64,000 bases of DNA. It comes from Eleftheria terrae (GTDB lineage: Bacteria > Pseudomonadota > Gammaproteobacteria > Burkholderiales > Burkholderiaceae_C). Made by a program: the position numbers and the translations under genes. Position 1 is the first letter of the stretch; every line of letters starts with the position of its first letter. Below the pieces are notes generated by a model that did no database searches, was not told where the DNA came from, and saw only the letters and a list, made by a program, of their open reading frames with translations. The DNA lies in assembly GCF_030419005.1 (NCBI RefSeq), contig NZ_CP106951.1:4898001-4962000 (forward strand), given 5' to 3'. Positions 18,556-27,221 of this stretch are shown piece by piece.

Positions 18556-20787
18556 ATGTATCCAAGCAAAGTGCAAGAGAAGACGGTCCATCGCATCTGC
18601 CCGCTGTGCGAAGCTTGCTGCGGACTGGAGCTGACGGTGGCCGACGGTCGCGTGAAGGCGGTGCGTGGCCATGCGGCCGACATCTTCAGCGCCGGTTACC
18701 TGTGCCCCAAGGGCGTCGCGCTGAAAGACCTGCATGAGGACCCAGACCGCCTGCGCATGCCGCTGCTCAAGCGGCAGGGGCGCTTTGTCGAGGTGAGCTG
18801 GGACGAGGCCTTCGCCGAGATCGAGCGGCGCCTGCCGCCGCTGCTGGAGCGCCATGGCCGTGATGCGGCGGCGCTCGTGCTGGGCAACCCCTCGGTCCAC
18901 AAGATGGGCTTGATGCTGTACTTCCCGCGTCTGGCGCGGGCGCTGGGCAGCCGTCAGGTCTACTCTGCCTCGACCCTGGACCAGATGCCCAAGCAGCTGG
19001 CCTGTGGGCTGATGTTCGGCCACTGGCTGTCGATTCCGGTGCCCGACATCGAGCGCTGCGACTTCCTGTTGATGCTGGGAGCCAACCCGGTGGCCTCGAA
19101 CGGGAGCCTGTGGACCGTGCCCGATTTCCGTGGCAAGGCCCGGGCGATGCAGGCGCGCGGCGGGCGGCTGGTGGTGGTGGACCCGCGCCGCAGCGAGACC
19201 GCGGCGCTGGCGGACGAACACCTCTTCATTCGCCCCGGTGGCGACGTCTTCCTCCTGCTTGGCATGGTGCACACCCTGTTCGAGGAAGGCCTGGTGCGGC
19301 TGGGCCGGCTGGCTTCGCATGTGGCGGGACTGGACGAGCTGCGCGCTGCGGTGGCCGGCTTCGCGGCCGAGCAGGTCGCCCAGCGTTGCGGCCTGGCCGC
19401 CGAGTCGATACGCCGCCTGGCCAGAACGCTGGCGACGGCACCCCGAGCAGCGGTCTATGGCCGCATCGGCACCTGCACGCAGGAGTACGGCACGTTGGCG
19501 AGCTGGTTGATCGATGTGCTCAATGTGCTGACCGGCCGCCTCGACGAGCCGGGCGGCGCGTTGTTTCCGAAAGCCGCTGCCTTCGCGGCCAACACGGCCG
19601 GCGCGCCAGGCCGGGGGCGCGGGGTGGTGGTGGGCCGGCACCACAGCCGGGTCAGCGGTGCACCGGAGGTGTACGGCGAGCTGCCACTCACCTGCCTGGC
19701 CGAGGAGATCGCCACGCCGGGCGAGGGGCAGGTGCGGGCGCTTATCTCCATCGCGAGCAACCCGGTGTTGTCGGCCCCCCATGGTGCGCGCCTGGCCGCA
19801 GCCCTGGACACGCTCGAATTCATGGTGAGCATCGACATCTACCTGAACGAGACGACACGGCATGCCGACGTCATCCTGCCGGGCTTGTCGCCGTTGGAGG
19901 AAGCTCACTACGACGTGGCCTTTCCGCAGTTGTCTTGGCGCAACCATGCGCGCTACAGCCAGCCGGTGTTTGACCCGCCGGCCGGCCAGCCCCCCGAATG
20001 GCGGCTCTTGCTACGGCTGGCCGCCATCGTGCAGGGACTGGGTGCCGATGCCGACCTCGACGCACTGGACGACCGGCAGACGCTGGAGCAGTTGCACAAG
20101 CAGGCCGGCCCGCAGGCGCAGGCGGTGTTCGAGGCGGTCTCGTCCTGGCGCGGCCCGCAGCGGCAGTTGGACCTGGCCCTGCGCAGCGGGCCGTATGGCG
20201 ACGGCTTCGGGACACGGCCGGGTGGATTGACGCTGGCGACGCTGCTGGCGGCACCCGGCGGCATCGACCTTGGTCCCTTGCAGTCCCGGGTGCCGGAGGT
20301 GCTGCGCACCCCGTCGGGTCGCATCGAGTTGGCCCCGCCGCTGCTGCTGGGCGACCTGAGCCGCGTCACTGGTGACCTGGAGCGGCCGGTGCCGCCCTTG
20401 CTGTTGGTCGGCCGCCGGCAGGTGCGCTCCAACAACAGCTGGATGCACAACCTGCCCGTGCTGGCCAAGGGGCCGGTGCGCTGCACGCTGCTGGTCCATC
20501 CTCAGGACGCCACCCGGCTGGGCTTGCGCGATGGCGGCCTGGCCCGCCTGATCGCCGACGACGGCCGCGCGGTGCAGGCGCCGGTGCAGGTCAGCGACGA
20601 GATGATGCCGGGTGTGGTGAGCCTGCCGCATGGCTGGGGGCACGACCTGCCTGGCACGCGGCTGCGGGTGGCAGCCGAGCGGCCTGGCGCCAACCTGAAC
20701 GCGGTGCTGGACGAGGGTCGGCGGGACCCGCTGTCCGGCAACGCGGTGCTCAGTGGTGTGCCGGTGCGGGTAGAGGCAGCAGGCTGA
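18556..20787 (+). CDS. Molybdopterin-dependent oxidoreductase (Fdh/Nas-like)
   Basis: 743 residues. The N-terminal ICPLCEACCG gives the C-x2-C-x3-C part of a [4Fe-4S] site, completed by the Cys in SAGYLCPKG. Later segments LLMLGANPVASNG, VVVDPRRSETA, RIGTCTQEYGTLASWLIDVLNVLTG, ETTRHADVILPG and the C-terminal barrel (NNSWMHNLPVL, VSLPHGWGHD) are standard for the bis-MGD DMSO-reductase superfamily. The metal ligand residue cannot be placed safely: the expected position (STLDQMPKQLACG) differs from formate dehydrogenase and nitrate reductase. No electron-transfer partner is adjacent. GAAGGG precedes the ATG. Substrate unknown. Confidence 0.85.
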   Translation: MYPSKVQEKTVHRICPLCEACCGLELTVADGRVKAVRGHAADIFSAGYLCPKGVALKDLHEDPDRLRMPLLKRQGRFVEVSWDEAFAEIERRLPPLLERHGRDAAALVLGNPSVHKMGLMLYFPRLARALGSRQVYSASTLDQMPKQLACGLMFGHWLSIPVPDIERCDFLLMLGANPVASNGSLWTVPDFRGKARAMQARGGRLVVVDPRRSETAALADEHLFIRPGGDVFLLLGMVHTLFEEGLVRLGRLASHVAGLDELRAAVAGFAAEQVAQRCGLAAESIRRLARTLATAPRAAVYGRIGTCTQEYGTLASWLIDVLNVLTGRLDEPGGALFPKAAAFAANTAGAPGRGRGVVVGRHHSRVSGAPEVYGELPLTCLAEEIATPGEGQVRALISIASNPVLSAPHGARLAAALDTLEFMVSIDIYLNETTRHADVILPGLSPLEEAHYDVAFPQLSWRNHARYSQPVFDPPAGQPPEWRLLLRLAAIVQGLGADADLDALDDRQTLEQLHKQAGPQAQAVFEAVSSWRGPQRQLDLALRSGPYGDGFGTRPGGLTLATLLAAPGGIDLGPLQSRVPEVLRTPSGRIELAPPLLLGDLSRVTGDLERPVPPLLLVGRRQVRSNNSWMHNLPVLAKGPVRCTLLVHPQDATRLGLRDGGLARLIADDGRAVQAPVQVSDEMMPGVVSLPHGWGHDLPGTRLRVAAERPGANLNAVLDEGRRDPLSGNAVLSGVPVRVEAAG

Positions 20788-20952
20788 CCGGAAGCGGCCC
20801 GCAGGGCGGTGCCGTGCCGGGCGGCAGGGGGCGAAGGGGAAGGAGACAGGCCGGGGTGCATCGCGAGGTGGCTCCCCTGCTGGCGCAGGCGGGCGCATCG
20901 GCCGGGTGCCTGCCTTGCGCCCTCACTCGGGCGGCGCGTCGGCCGGCCAGTC

Positions 20953-21963
20953 TCACTTCGAGCCGCGCAGCTTGGCCACCTCGGCCTGCACCTCGTTCCA
21001 CAGGTCCATGCCGACGCTGGAGGCGAGGCCGGCGTTCACGCGCGTGAGGCGGTCCCGCATGCGGGCGGCCTCGGCCGGGGACAGCTCGTTGATCTGCATG
21101 CCCTTGGCCTTCAGCTCTGCCAGCGCCTTGGTGGCTTCCTCGCGGGTGTCCTTGCGCTCGAAGTCGCGGCTCTTCTTGGCGGCCGCCAGCAGCACGTTGC
21201 GCTCGGCCGGCGAGAGGCCGTCCCAGTACTTCTTGCTGACCAGCACGATCCACGGGCTGTAGACGTGGTTGGTGACCGTGAGGTACTTCTGCACCTCATA
21301 GAACTTGCTCGACAGGATGGTGTTGTAGGGGTTCTCCTGGCCGTCCACCGCCTTGGTCTCCAGCGCCGTGAACAGCTCCGAGAACGGCAGCGGCACCGCG
21401 TTGGCGCCCAGGGTCTTGAAACTGTCGAGGAAGACGTTGTTCTGCATCACCCGCAGCTTGATGCCGTTCAGGTCCTCCAGCTTGGCCACCGGCTGCTTGT
21501 TGTTGGTCAGGTTGCGGAAGCCGTTTTCCCAGTAGACCAGGCCGACCAGGCCCTTTTCGTGCAGCTTGGCCATCACCTTCTGGCCCACCGGGCCGTCTAG
21601 CACCGCATCGGCCTCCCGGGTGTTGTTGAACAGGAAAGGCGTGTCCCAGATCGCCATTTCCTTGGTGATGCCCACCAGGGTGGCGGTGGAGCCCACCATC
21701 ATCTCCTGCGCGCCGCCGATCAAGGCCTGCTGCATCTGCACATCGGAGCCGAGGGCGGCCGAGCCGATCGCCCGCACTTTCATCTTCCCGCCCGAGGCCC
21801 GCTCGACCTCCTGAGCGAAGAGCTTGACCGCCCGTCCCTGGTTGGACTGTTCGTTGAGGCCGTAGCCGAATCGGATCATGCGCGGCTTGAAGTCCTGCGC
21901 CTGTGCGGCGCCGGCGGCGACCAGGGCAAGGCCGAGCGCGGCGACCAGTTGTTTGAGCTTCAT
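20953..21963 (-). CDS. dctP: TRAP transporter solute-binding protein
   Basis: 336 residues from the ATG at 21963, which follows AAGGAG by 9 bp (an ATG three codons earlier overlaps this site). Sec signal peptide (about 1-22, cut after AAQAQ). The DctP family body includes PFLFNNTREADAVLDG, YWENGFRNLTNNKQP and the conserved Arg segment IKLRVMQNNVFLDSFK that binds the carboxylate of the ligand. Last gene of the gntK-dctQ-dctM-dctP operon. Gluconate or a related sugar acid is the likely ligand from gene context, not from the binding site. Confidence 0.95.
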   Translation of the reverse strand: MKLKQLVAALGLALVAAGAAQAQDFKPRMIRFGYGLNEQSNQGRAVKLFAQEVERASGGKMKVRAIGSAALGSDVQMQQALIGGAQEMMVGSTATLVGITKEMAIWDTPFLFNNTREADAVLDGPVGQKVMAKLHEKGLVGLVYWENGFRNLTNNKQPVAKLEDLNGIKLRVMQNNVFLDSFKTLGANAVPLPFSELFTALETKAVDGQENPYNTILSSKFYEVQKYLTVTNHVYSPWIVLVSKKYWDGLSPAERNVLLAAAKKSRDFERKDTREEATKALAELKAKGMQINELSPAEAARMRDRLTRVNAGLASSVGMDLWNEVQAEVAKLRGSK

Positions 21964-22003
21964 GGCTTGCATCTCCTTCAGGGGGCGGGAACAGCGGTGG
22001 ACC

Positions 22004-23284
22004 TCACTGGATCCACTTCAAGGGGGTCAGGATGAGCTGCGGCAGGGCGATGAACAGCACCAGCAGCACGAAATACATCAGCAGGAAGGGCGTGGTGCCG
22101 CGGATGACGGTCTCCATGCGCAGGCGGCCGACACCGGCCACGACGTTCTGCACCGTGCCCACCGGCGGGGTGATCAGCCCCAGGCAGCCGACATAGATGA
22201 ACATGAAGCCGAAGTAGACGGGGTCGATCCCGGCCTTCACCGCCAGCGGCGCGCACACCGGCGCAAAGATCAGGATGGTGGGCGTCAGGTCCATCGCGGT
22301 GCCGACCAGCAGCAGGAACAGCATCATCAGCGCCATGAACAGCATCGGGTTGCCCATCACCGGCGCGAAGCTCTGTGCCAGCTCGTTGGGCAGGTCGGCC
22401 AGCGTGATCATGTAGGCGGTCACGGTGGCCGCGCCACACAGGAACATCACGATGGCGGTGGTCTTGCTCGCCGCCACCAGCACGTGCCAGACGCCCTTGA
22501 AGTCCAGCTCGCGGTAGACGAACACCGACACCAGCAGCGCGTACACCGCGGCCACCACGGCGGCTTCGGTCGGCGTGAAGATGCCGCCCTTCAGCCCACC
22601 GAGGATGATCACCGGCATCATCAGGGCCCACAGGCTGCGCAGCAGCGCGCGGCCACGCTCGCCCCAGCCGATGCGGGGCATGGCAGCCAGTTGGTGCTTG
22701 CGGGCGATGCCCCACCAGGCGGCCACCAGGAACAGGCCCATCATCAGCCCGGGAAAGACACCGGCAAGGAACAGCTTGCTGATCGACGTGTTGGTCGTGA
22801 CGCCGTAGATCACGAAGGGCATCGACGGCGGGATGATCGGCGCAATGATGCCGCCCGAGGCCAGCAGGCCGGCGCCATAGCTGTCCGGGTACTGCTGCTG
22901 GCGCATCATGGGCAGCAGGATGGTGGCCAGCGCCGCGGTGTCCGCGATGGCCGAGCCGCTCATCGACGCCAGCAGGATGGCCGCACCGATCGCCACGAAG
23001 CCCAGCCCGCCGCGGATATGGCCGACGAAGGTGCGCGCCAGCTCGATGATGCGGCGGCTCAGCCCGCCGGCATTCATCAGCTCGCCGGCAAGGATGAAGA
23101 AGGGCACTGCCAGCAAGGGGAAGCTGTCGAAGCCGGCCTGCAGGTTCTGCGCCAGCAGTTGGGCATCGAAGAAATCGAGGTGGTACATCAGCACCACGCC
23201 GGTCAGCACCAGGGCGTGGGCGATGGGCATGCCGATCAGCATCGAGGCAATCAGCACGACCAGGAAGATGACGGTCACGAGCAT
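22004..23284 (-). CDS. dctM: TRAP transporter large permease
   Basis: 426 residues with about 12 hydrophobic helices, the DctM family length. Family segments FPLLAVPFFILAGELMNAGG, SGSAIADTAALATILLPMM, IIAPIIPPSMPFVIYGV and LGLITPPVGTVQNVV are clear. It is the ion-coupled transport subunit of the tripartite system. It starts 7 bp after the end of dctQ and is followed after 40 bp by dctP. Confidence 0.97.
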   Translation of the reverse strand: MLVTVIFLVVLIASMLIGMPIAHALVLTGVVLMYHLDFFDAQLLAQNLQAGFDSFPLLAVPFFILAGELMNAGGLSRRIIELARTFVGHIRGGLGFVAIGAAILLASMSGSAIADTAALATILLPMMRQQQYPDSYGAGLLASGGIIAPIIPPSMPFVIYGVTTNTSISKLFLAGVFPGLMMGLFLVAAWWGIARKHQLAAMPRIGWGERGRALLRSLWALMMPVIILGGLKGGIFTPTEAAVVAAVYALLVSVFVYRELDFKGVWHVLVAASKTTAIVMFLCGAATVTAYMITLADLPNELAQSFAPVMGNPMLFMALMMLFLLLVGTAMDLTPTILIFAPVCAPLAVKAGIDPVYFGFMFIYVGCLGLITPPVGTVQNVVAGVGRLRMETVIRGTTPFLLMYFVLLVLFIALPQLILTPLKWIQ

Positions 23285-23291
23285 GGTCGGC

Positions 23292-23813
23292 TCACTCCAC
23301 GGCGGTGTCGTTGTGCGGGGGCTCGTCGTCCTGCCCGCCGGGCAGCGACTGCACCAGCAGCACGGCCAGCATGCCGACGGCCATCACCAGGGTGGCAGCC
23401 GCGGCCAGGGCCAGCGGATAGCCGATGACGGTGCTGAAGCTGTTCATGCCGGCCTGTACCTGCTGCCAAGATCCCTGCGCCACCAGCACCAGGATGTAGG
23501 CAATGCCGAGCCGGCTGATCCACAGGCACACGCGAGCCGGCAGCCCGCGCAGGCGGGTGGTCAGCATCTCGAAGCCGAGGTGCTTGCGCTCGCCGGAGGC
23601 CAGCACCGCGCCGATGCAGACCAGCCAGACGAACAAGAGCCGCGACAGCTCCTCATAGAACACGATGCCGGTGTCGAACCCGTAGCGCAGCACCACGTTG
23701 ACGAAGACCGCCAGCACCATGCCGGCCAGGCCCAGCGCCATGGCGCCCTCCGCGAGTCGCCGCAGTGGCGCCGTGGCTGCCGCGATGAAGCGGCGGATTG
23801 CAGCAAGTCTCAT
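23292..23813 (-). CDS. dctQ: TRAP transporter small permease
   Basis: 173 residues with four hydrophobic helices. Motifs VNVVLRYGFDTGIVFYEELSR and GERKHLGFEML are typical of DctQ. The frame is open further upstream into gntK, but the ATG at 23813 gives the normal N-terminus for the family, 23 bp after gntK. Confidence 0.93.
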   Translation of the reverse strand: MRLAAIRRFIAAATAPLRRLAEGAMALGLAGMVLAVFVNVVLRYGFDTGIVFYEELSRLLFVWLVCIGAVLASGERKHLGFEMLTTRLRGLPARVCLWISRLGIAYILVLVAQGSWQQVQAGMNSFSTVIGYPLALAAAATLVMAVGMLAVLLVQSLPGGQDDEPPHNDTAVE

Positions 23814-23836
23814 GTGCTTGTCTTTCCAGCAGGAAC

Positions 23837-24385
23837 TCAGCGTGCGGTGGCAGCGCCCCGATGGCCGGGCCGCAACCAGACGACCACCTGGTCGGCCAGC
23901 TTGTCGATGGCCGCGGTGGCATCGAGCCGCAGCACCCCGGGCTCGCCCACCGGCGATTCGAGCGTGGCGAACTGGCTCGCCACCAGGCTGGGCGGGAAGA
24001 GATGATCGGGACGGGCCGCAACGCGGCGATATGCGGTGGCCTCGTCCAGATCGAGGAAGGCGAAGCAGAGGCCGGGGGCGGCTGCGCGAAGCAGGTCGCG
24101 GTAGCGCTGTCTGAGTGCCGAACACGTCAGCACCGCGCCTGCCGGGTGGGCCGCCAGCTGGGCGCCAAGGCGCGCCAGCCAGCCTTCGCGGTCGGCATCC
24201 GCGAGCGGAATGCCGGCGCGCATCTTGGCAACGCTCTCCGGGGAATGGAAGTCATCGCCTTCCAGCAGCGGCCAGCCAAGCCGGCGGGCCACCGCCTCGC
24301 CCACGCTGGACTTGCCGCAACCGGCCACCCCCATCACGACCAGCGCGCGGGCAGGGAAAGCAGATTGGGTAGCGCTATCCATCAT
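23837..24385 (-). CDS. gntK: Gluconokinase
   Basis: 182 residues. Phosphorylates D-gluconate to 6-phosphogluconate using ATP. The Walker A motif GVAGCGKSS is near residue 19, followed by LEGDDFHSPESVAKMRAGIPL, the gluconokinase signature, and CSALRQRYRDLL. First gene of the operon with the TRAP transporter. Two ATG codons are adjacent (24385 and 24382), with AGGA upstream. Unusually, an operator for the LacI-type regulator covers codons 2-6, and a terminator-like hairpin lies immediately upstream of the start. The product feeds edd-eda. Confidence 0.96.
   Translation of the reverse strand: MMDSATQSAFPARALVVMGVAGCGKSSVGEAVARRLGWPLLEGDDFHSPESVAKMRAGIPLADADREGWLARLGAQLAAHPAGAVLTCSALRQRYRDLLRAAAPGLCFAFLDLDEATAYRRVAARPDHLFPPSLVASQFATLESPVGEPGVLRLDATAAIDKLADQVVVWLRPGHRGAATAR
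24366..24380. promoter_or_regulatory. LacI-type operator inside gntK start
   Basis: The sequence TGGGTAGCGCTATCC contains the palindrome TAGCGCTA and is identical over 15 bp to a second copy at 24494-24508, 128 bp away. It lies within the first codons of gntK, where a bound repressor would block elongation or form a DNA loop with the other site. Confidence 0.7.
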
Positions 24386-24391
24386 CGTCCT

Positions 24392-24413
24392 AAAAAACCG
24401 CCTGAACAGGCGG
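24392..24413 (-). terminator. Intrinsic terminator or attenuator in gntK leader
   Basis: Read on the minus strand, CCGCCTG-TT-CAGGCGG (24413-24398) is followed at once by six U residues (24397-24392). It lies between the divergent promoter and gntK, ending 7 bp before the gntK ATG. This suggests leader termination control, or the end of a short RNA. Confidence 0.55.
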
Positions 24414-24493
24414 GCAAAAATAAAGCCCGTCGCACCGGACGAGGTAGGCCACCGTCAGTCCGCTGCGCGATGCAGGCCGTTGCCTGGGTCAAT

Positions 24494-24508
24494 GGGTAGC
24501 GCTATCCT
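24494..24508. promoter_or_regulatory. LacI-type operator in the divergent promoter
   Basis: Second exact copy of TGGGTAGCGCTATCC, 40 bp before the lacI-type gene. With the copy at 24366 it is positioned for cooperative binding and looping, controlling both directions. Confidence 0.7.
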
Positions 24509-24547
24509 AAGCCGCATTGTCGAAAAACGAATAGGGATAACCCGAGG

Positions 24548-25573
24548 ATGAACGAACCGACGCGCCGCCGCCGCTCCAGCGGCCGGGTCACTTTGCAGGA
24601 CGTGGCTCGCGAGGCGGGGGTGAGCCCCATTACCGCCTCACGGGCCCTGCGCAAGGAACGAGGGGTGGGCGCCGAGCTGACGGCCCGGGTCGAGGCGGCC
24701 GTGCAGCGGCTCGGGTATGTGCCCGACCCGGCGGCCCGGGCGCTCGCCTCGTCCCGCAGCACCCAGGTGGCGGTGCTGGTTCCGCTGCTGTCCAACGCCT
24801 TGTTCGTGGACCTGCTGGAGGCGGTGCATCGCACGCTCTTTCCGGCTGGCTATCAGGCCCTGATCGGTGTCACCCACTACGACCCGCAGGAAGAGGAGCA
24901 GTTGCTGCGCAGCTACCTGGCGCATCGGCCGGCCGGACTGCTGGTCACCGGGTTCGACCGCACCGAGGGCGCCCGCCAGCTGATCCATGCGAGCGGCCTG
25001 CCATGCGTGCACCTGATGGAGGCCACCGACGCGCCAGGGGTCTATTGCGCCGGCTTCTCCCAGCTGGAAGCCGGCATGGCGATCACCGAGCACCTGCTGG
25101 CGCGGGGCCACCGGCGCATCGCCTTCGTCGCCGCCCAGCTGGATCCGCGTACGCTGCAGCGGGCCGAGGGCTACCGCCGCGCAATGCGCCGCGCCGGCCT
25201 GTACGACGCGCGGCTGGAGTTGCTGTGCCCCGAGCATTCGTCGATCGCGCTCGGTGCTCGCCTGTTCGAGGAGCTGGTGCAGACACGCAGCGACGTGGGC
25301 GCCGTCTTCTTCTGCAATGACGACCTTGCGCAGGGGGGCCTGCTGGCGGCCCACCGCCTCGGTGTGGCAGTGCCGGGGCAGCTGGCAGTGGCGGGGTTCA
25401 ACGACCTGGCCGGCAGCGACCAGATGATTCCGCCGTTGACGACCGTGCGCACGCCTCGCTACGAGGTGGGCGAGGCAGGGGCCCGCATGCTCTTGCAACT
25501 GATGCGCGGCGAGTCGCCCGCCGCCAGCTGCGTGCGGCTGGGCTACCAGGTGGTGGTGCGCGAGAGCGCCTGA
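24548..25573 (+). CDS. LacI family regulator of gluconate genes
   Basis: 341 residues. The N-terminal helix-turn-helix VTLQDVAREAGVSPITASRALR (residues 14-35) is classic LacI, with the hinge YVPDPAARALAS and a periplasmic-binding-like sensor domain (RPAGLLVTGFD, VFFCNDDLAQGGLLAAHR, GFNDLAGSDQMIPPLTTV). Divergent from gntK with two shared 15-bp operators, so it is most likely the gluconate-responsive repressor usually called GntR. The start follows AGGGA at a normal spacing. Confidence 0.92.
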   Translation: MNEPTRRRRSSGRVTLQDVAREAGVSPITASRALRKERGVGAELTARVEAAVQRLGYVPDPAARALASSRSTQVAVLVPLLSNALFVDLLEAVHRTLFPAGYQALIGVTHYDPQEEEQLLRSYLAHRPAGLLVTGFDRTEGARQLIHASGLPCVHLMEATDAPGVYCAGFSQLEAGMAITEHLLARGHRRIAFVAAQLDPRTLQRAEGYRRAMRRAGLYDARLELLCPEHSSIALGARLFEELVQTRSDVGAVFFCNDDLAQGGLLAAHRLGVAVPGQLAVAGFNDLAGSDQMIPPLTTVRTPRYEVGEAGARMLLQLMRGESPAASCVRLGYQVVVRESA

Positions 25574-25699
25574 GTCGCCGGGAAGTGCCTGCACGACGGC
25601 GTCAGGAATTGCCGCCGCGCTTGCATGCAGTGGGAGCCGCCGCGTATGTTGGACGGTCCGACCGCCGAGGTGGCCTCTTCCCCTTTTCAGGAGCGACGC

Positions 25700-26119
25700 A
25701 TGAGCACCAAGTCCCACATCCAGGCGCAGCAGACGGCGACCGACGTGATTCCCCGCATGCTGCATTCCGCCGGCGAGCCGGGTCCGGTGGCGGACTGGAT
25801 GCAGCTCTTCGACGCCTGCAGCCGCTCGGCGGTGGACGCTGCCGAGCGCACCAGCGCAGCCTGGGTCGAGGCCCAGGCGATGATCTGGCTGACACCCTTG
25901 CAATGGTGGTATCCCAATGCCCCCCTGGCGCCGCGCCCCGACGACTCTGTCGATGAAGACTCGAACAAGTTGATGGCCGGCACCGTGCCGCCCCAGCCCT
26001 TCCAGGAAGCTGCGCGTGAACTGTGGACCCTGGGATGGCGAGGCATGGGGGACTGGCAGCAATGGTGGGCTCCCTGGTACGCCTGGGCCGGCCAGGGCGG
26101 CGAGCAGCGCCTGCACTGA
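25700..26119 (+). CDS. Tryptophan-rich hypothetical protein, possible PHA granule protein
   Basis: 139 residues with 12 tryptophans, seven of them in the last third (ELWTLGWRGMGDWQQWW and PWYAWAG). It has no signal peptide or membrane helix. The start follows CAGGAG. It resembles the aromatic, amphipathic C-termini of some granule-associated proteins, and the next gene is a phasin with a similar SAWDQWLSQANQWQ tail. A role at the surface of polyhydroxyalkanoate granules is inference from this neighbour and shared pattern. Confidence 0.6.
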   Translation: MSTKSHIQAQQTATDVIPRMLHSAGEPGPVADWMQLFDACSRSAVDAAERTSAAWVEAQAMIWLTPLQWWYPNAPLAPRPDDSVDEDSNKLMAGTVPPQPFQEAARELWTLGWRGMGDWQQWWAPWYAWAGQGGEQRLH

Positions 26120-26357
26120 AACCCCCGTCGTTCGAGCGGGGTGGCCGGGCCTGCCAATCACTGGTCAGTGGCCGAGGCGGCATCGGCTTGTCACATTTCG
26201 GGAGGAGCATGCCCACGACGTGCCCGGGCTTTTCGTTGACTCACGCCGCTACACCTCGCCCAATCCCCCTTCCTCTGCCGGGGGCGGTGGCCGCCGCCCC
26301 GGGTGCTTGTCTTGCTCCCACTCTTCTCACTTCCTCTCTCGACTCAGGAGAATCAAG
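26120..26357. other. Spacer before phasin gene
   Basis: A 238-bp gap without a convincing gene. It probably holds the phasin promoter; no clear -10/-35 pair was found. Confidence 0.4.
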
Positions 26358-27056
26358 ATGAAAACTCCCGCTACCTCCGATATCGCCGCAGCGGCCGCGC
26401 AAACCGCGCAGGCAGCCAGCGCTGCCACCAGCCAGGCCGCGGAACAGGCGGCCGGCCAGGCCTCGAAGGTCGAGCAGCGGCTGAGCGCTGGCACCAGCGC
26501 CGCGCTGGACCAATGGGCCGAGCTTGGCAAGGCGCAACTGGGCGCTGGCCTGGCGCTGGCGCAGTCCTTGGTGAAGGGCGCGCAGGCGCTGCGCCAGGTG
26601 CAACTGGAGGCGGGCCAGCAGGCCGAGCAGCGCTACCAGGAGGCGCAGACCCGGCTCAGCCAGGCGCGTGACGTCGGCGACCTGTTTGGGCTGCAGGCGC
26701 AGTTGCTGCGCTCCCACGCCGAAAGCGCGCTGCAGTACTGGACCAGCTGCTTCGACGCCGCCCACCGCACCCGTGCGGAGGCGGCCAGCACGGCGGCCGC
26801 GGCGCTGGGCGACCTGCAGAAGGCCGCCCTCAGCTCGGCACAACAGTGGGCCGGCCGGGGTGCCTCTGCGGCGCAGGGCGCGGTGGGCGAATCCACCCGT
26901 GCCTGGGGCGGCAACGGCGTGGCCTGGCCGGCGCCGGACGCCGCGCGCAGCGCCCTCAGCTGGGCCACGTCGGCCTGGGACCAATGGTTGTCGCAGGCCA
27001 ACCAGTGGCAACGCGCCGCTGGCCAGGCAGGCGCCGAGCAGCGCTCGGTGCATTGA
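26358..27056 (+). CDS. Phasin family protein
   Basis: 232 residues, Ala/Gln-rich and strongly helical, with no signal peptide. The central region (LDQWAELGKAQLGAGLALAQ, RDVGDLFGLQAQLLRSHAES, YWTSCFDAAHRTR) fits the phasin pattern of amphipathic helices that coat polyhydroxyalkanoate granules. The C-terminal part adds aromatic repeats. CAGGAG lies 9 bp before the ATG. A PHB depolymerase at 49.8 kb supports PHA metabolism in this organism. Confidence 0.75.
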   Translation: MKTPATSDIAAAAAQTAQAASAATSQAAEQAAGQASKVEQRLSAGTSAALDQWAELGKAQLGAGLALAQSLVKGAQALRQVQLEAGQQAEQRYQEAQTRLSQARDVGDLFGLQAQLLRSHAESALQYWTSCFDAAHRTRAEAASTAAAALGDLQKAALSSAQQWAGRGASAAQGAVGESTRAWGGNGVAWPAPDAARSALSWATSAWDQWLSQANQWQRAAGQAGAEQRSVH

Positions 27057-27057
27057 A

Positions 27058-27087
27058 GCAACGCCGGCCGATCGTGGCCGGCGTTGC
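27058..27087 (+). terminator. Strong hairpin at phasin 3' end
   Basis: GCAACGCCGGCC and GGCCGGCGTTGC form a perfect 12-bp stem with loop GATCGT, beginning just after the stop codon. No U-run follows, so it may act as a terminator or an RNA-stabilising 3' end. Confidence 0.5.
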
Positions 27088-27221
27088 CGTCTCGAAGCGG
27101 CCGGCACCGCAGCGCCCGGCGCATGCCGGTCGGGGCGGGCAACGTCACGAAGCGGAACGGCGGTGTGTGCCGCCGCCGTCTGCCGCGACCTGCCTTCCTG
27201 CAATCGGCCGGCGGGACGACT

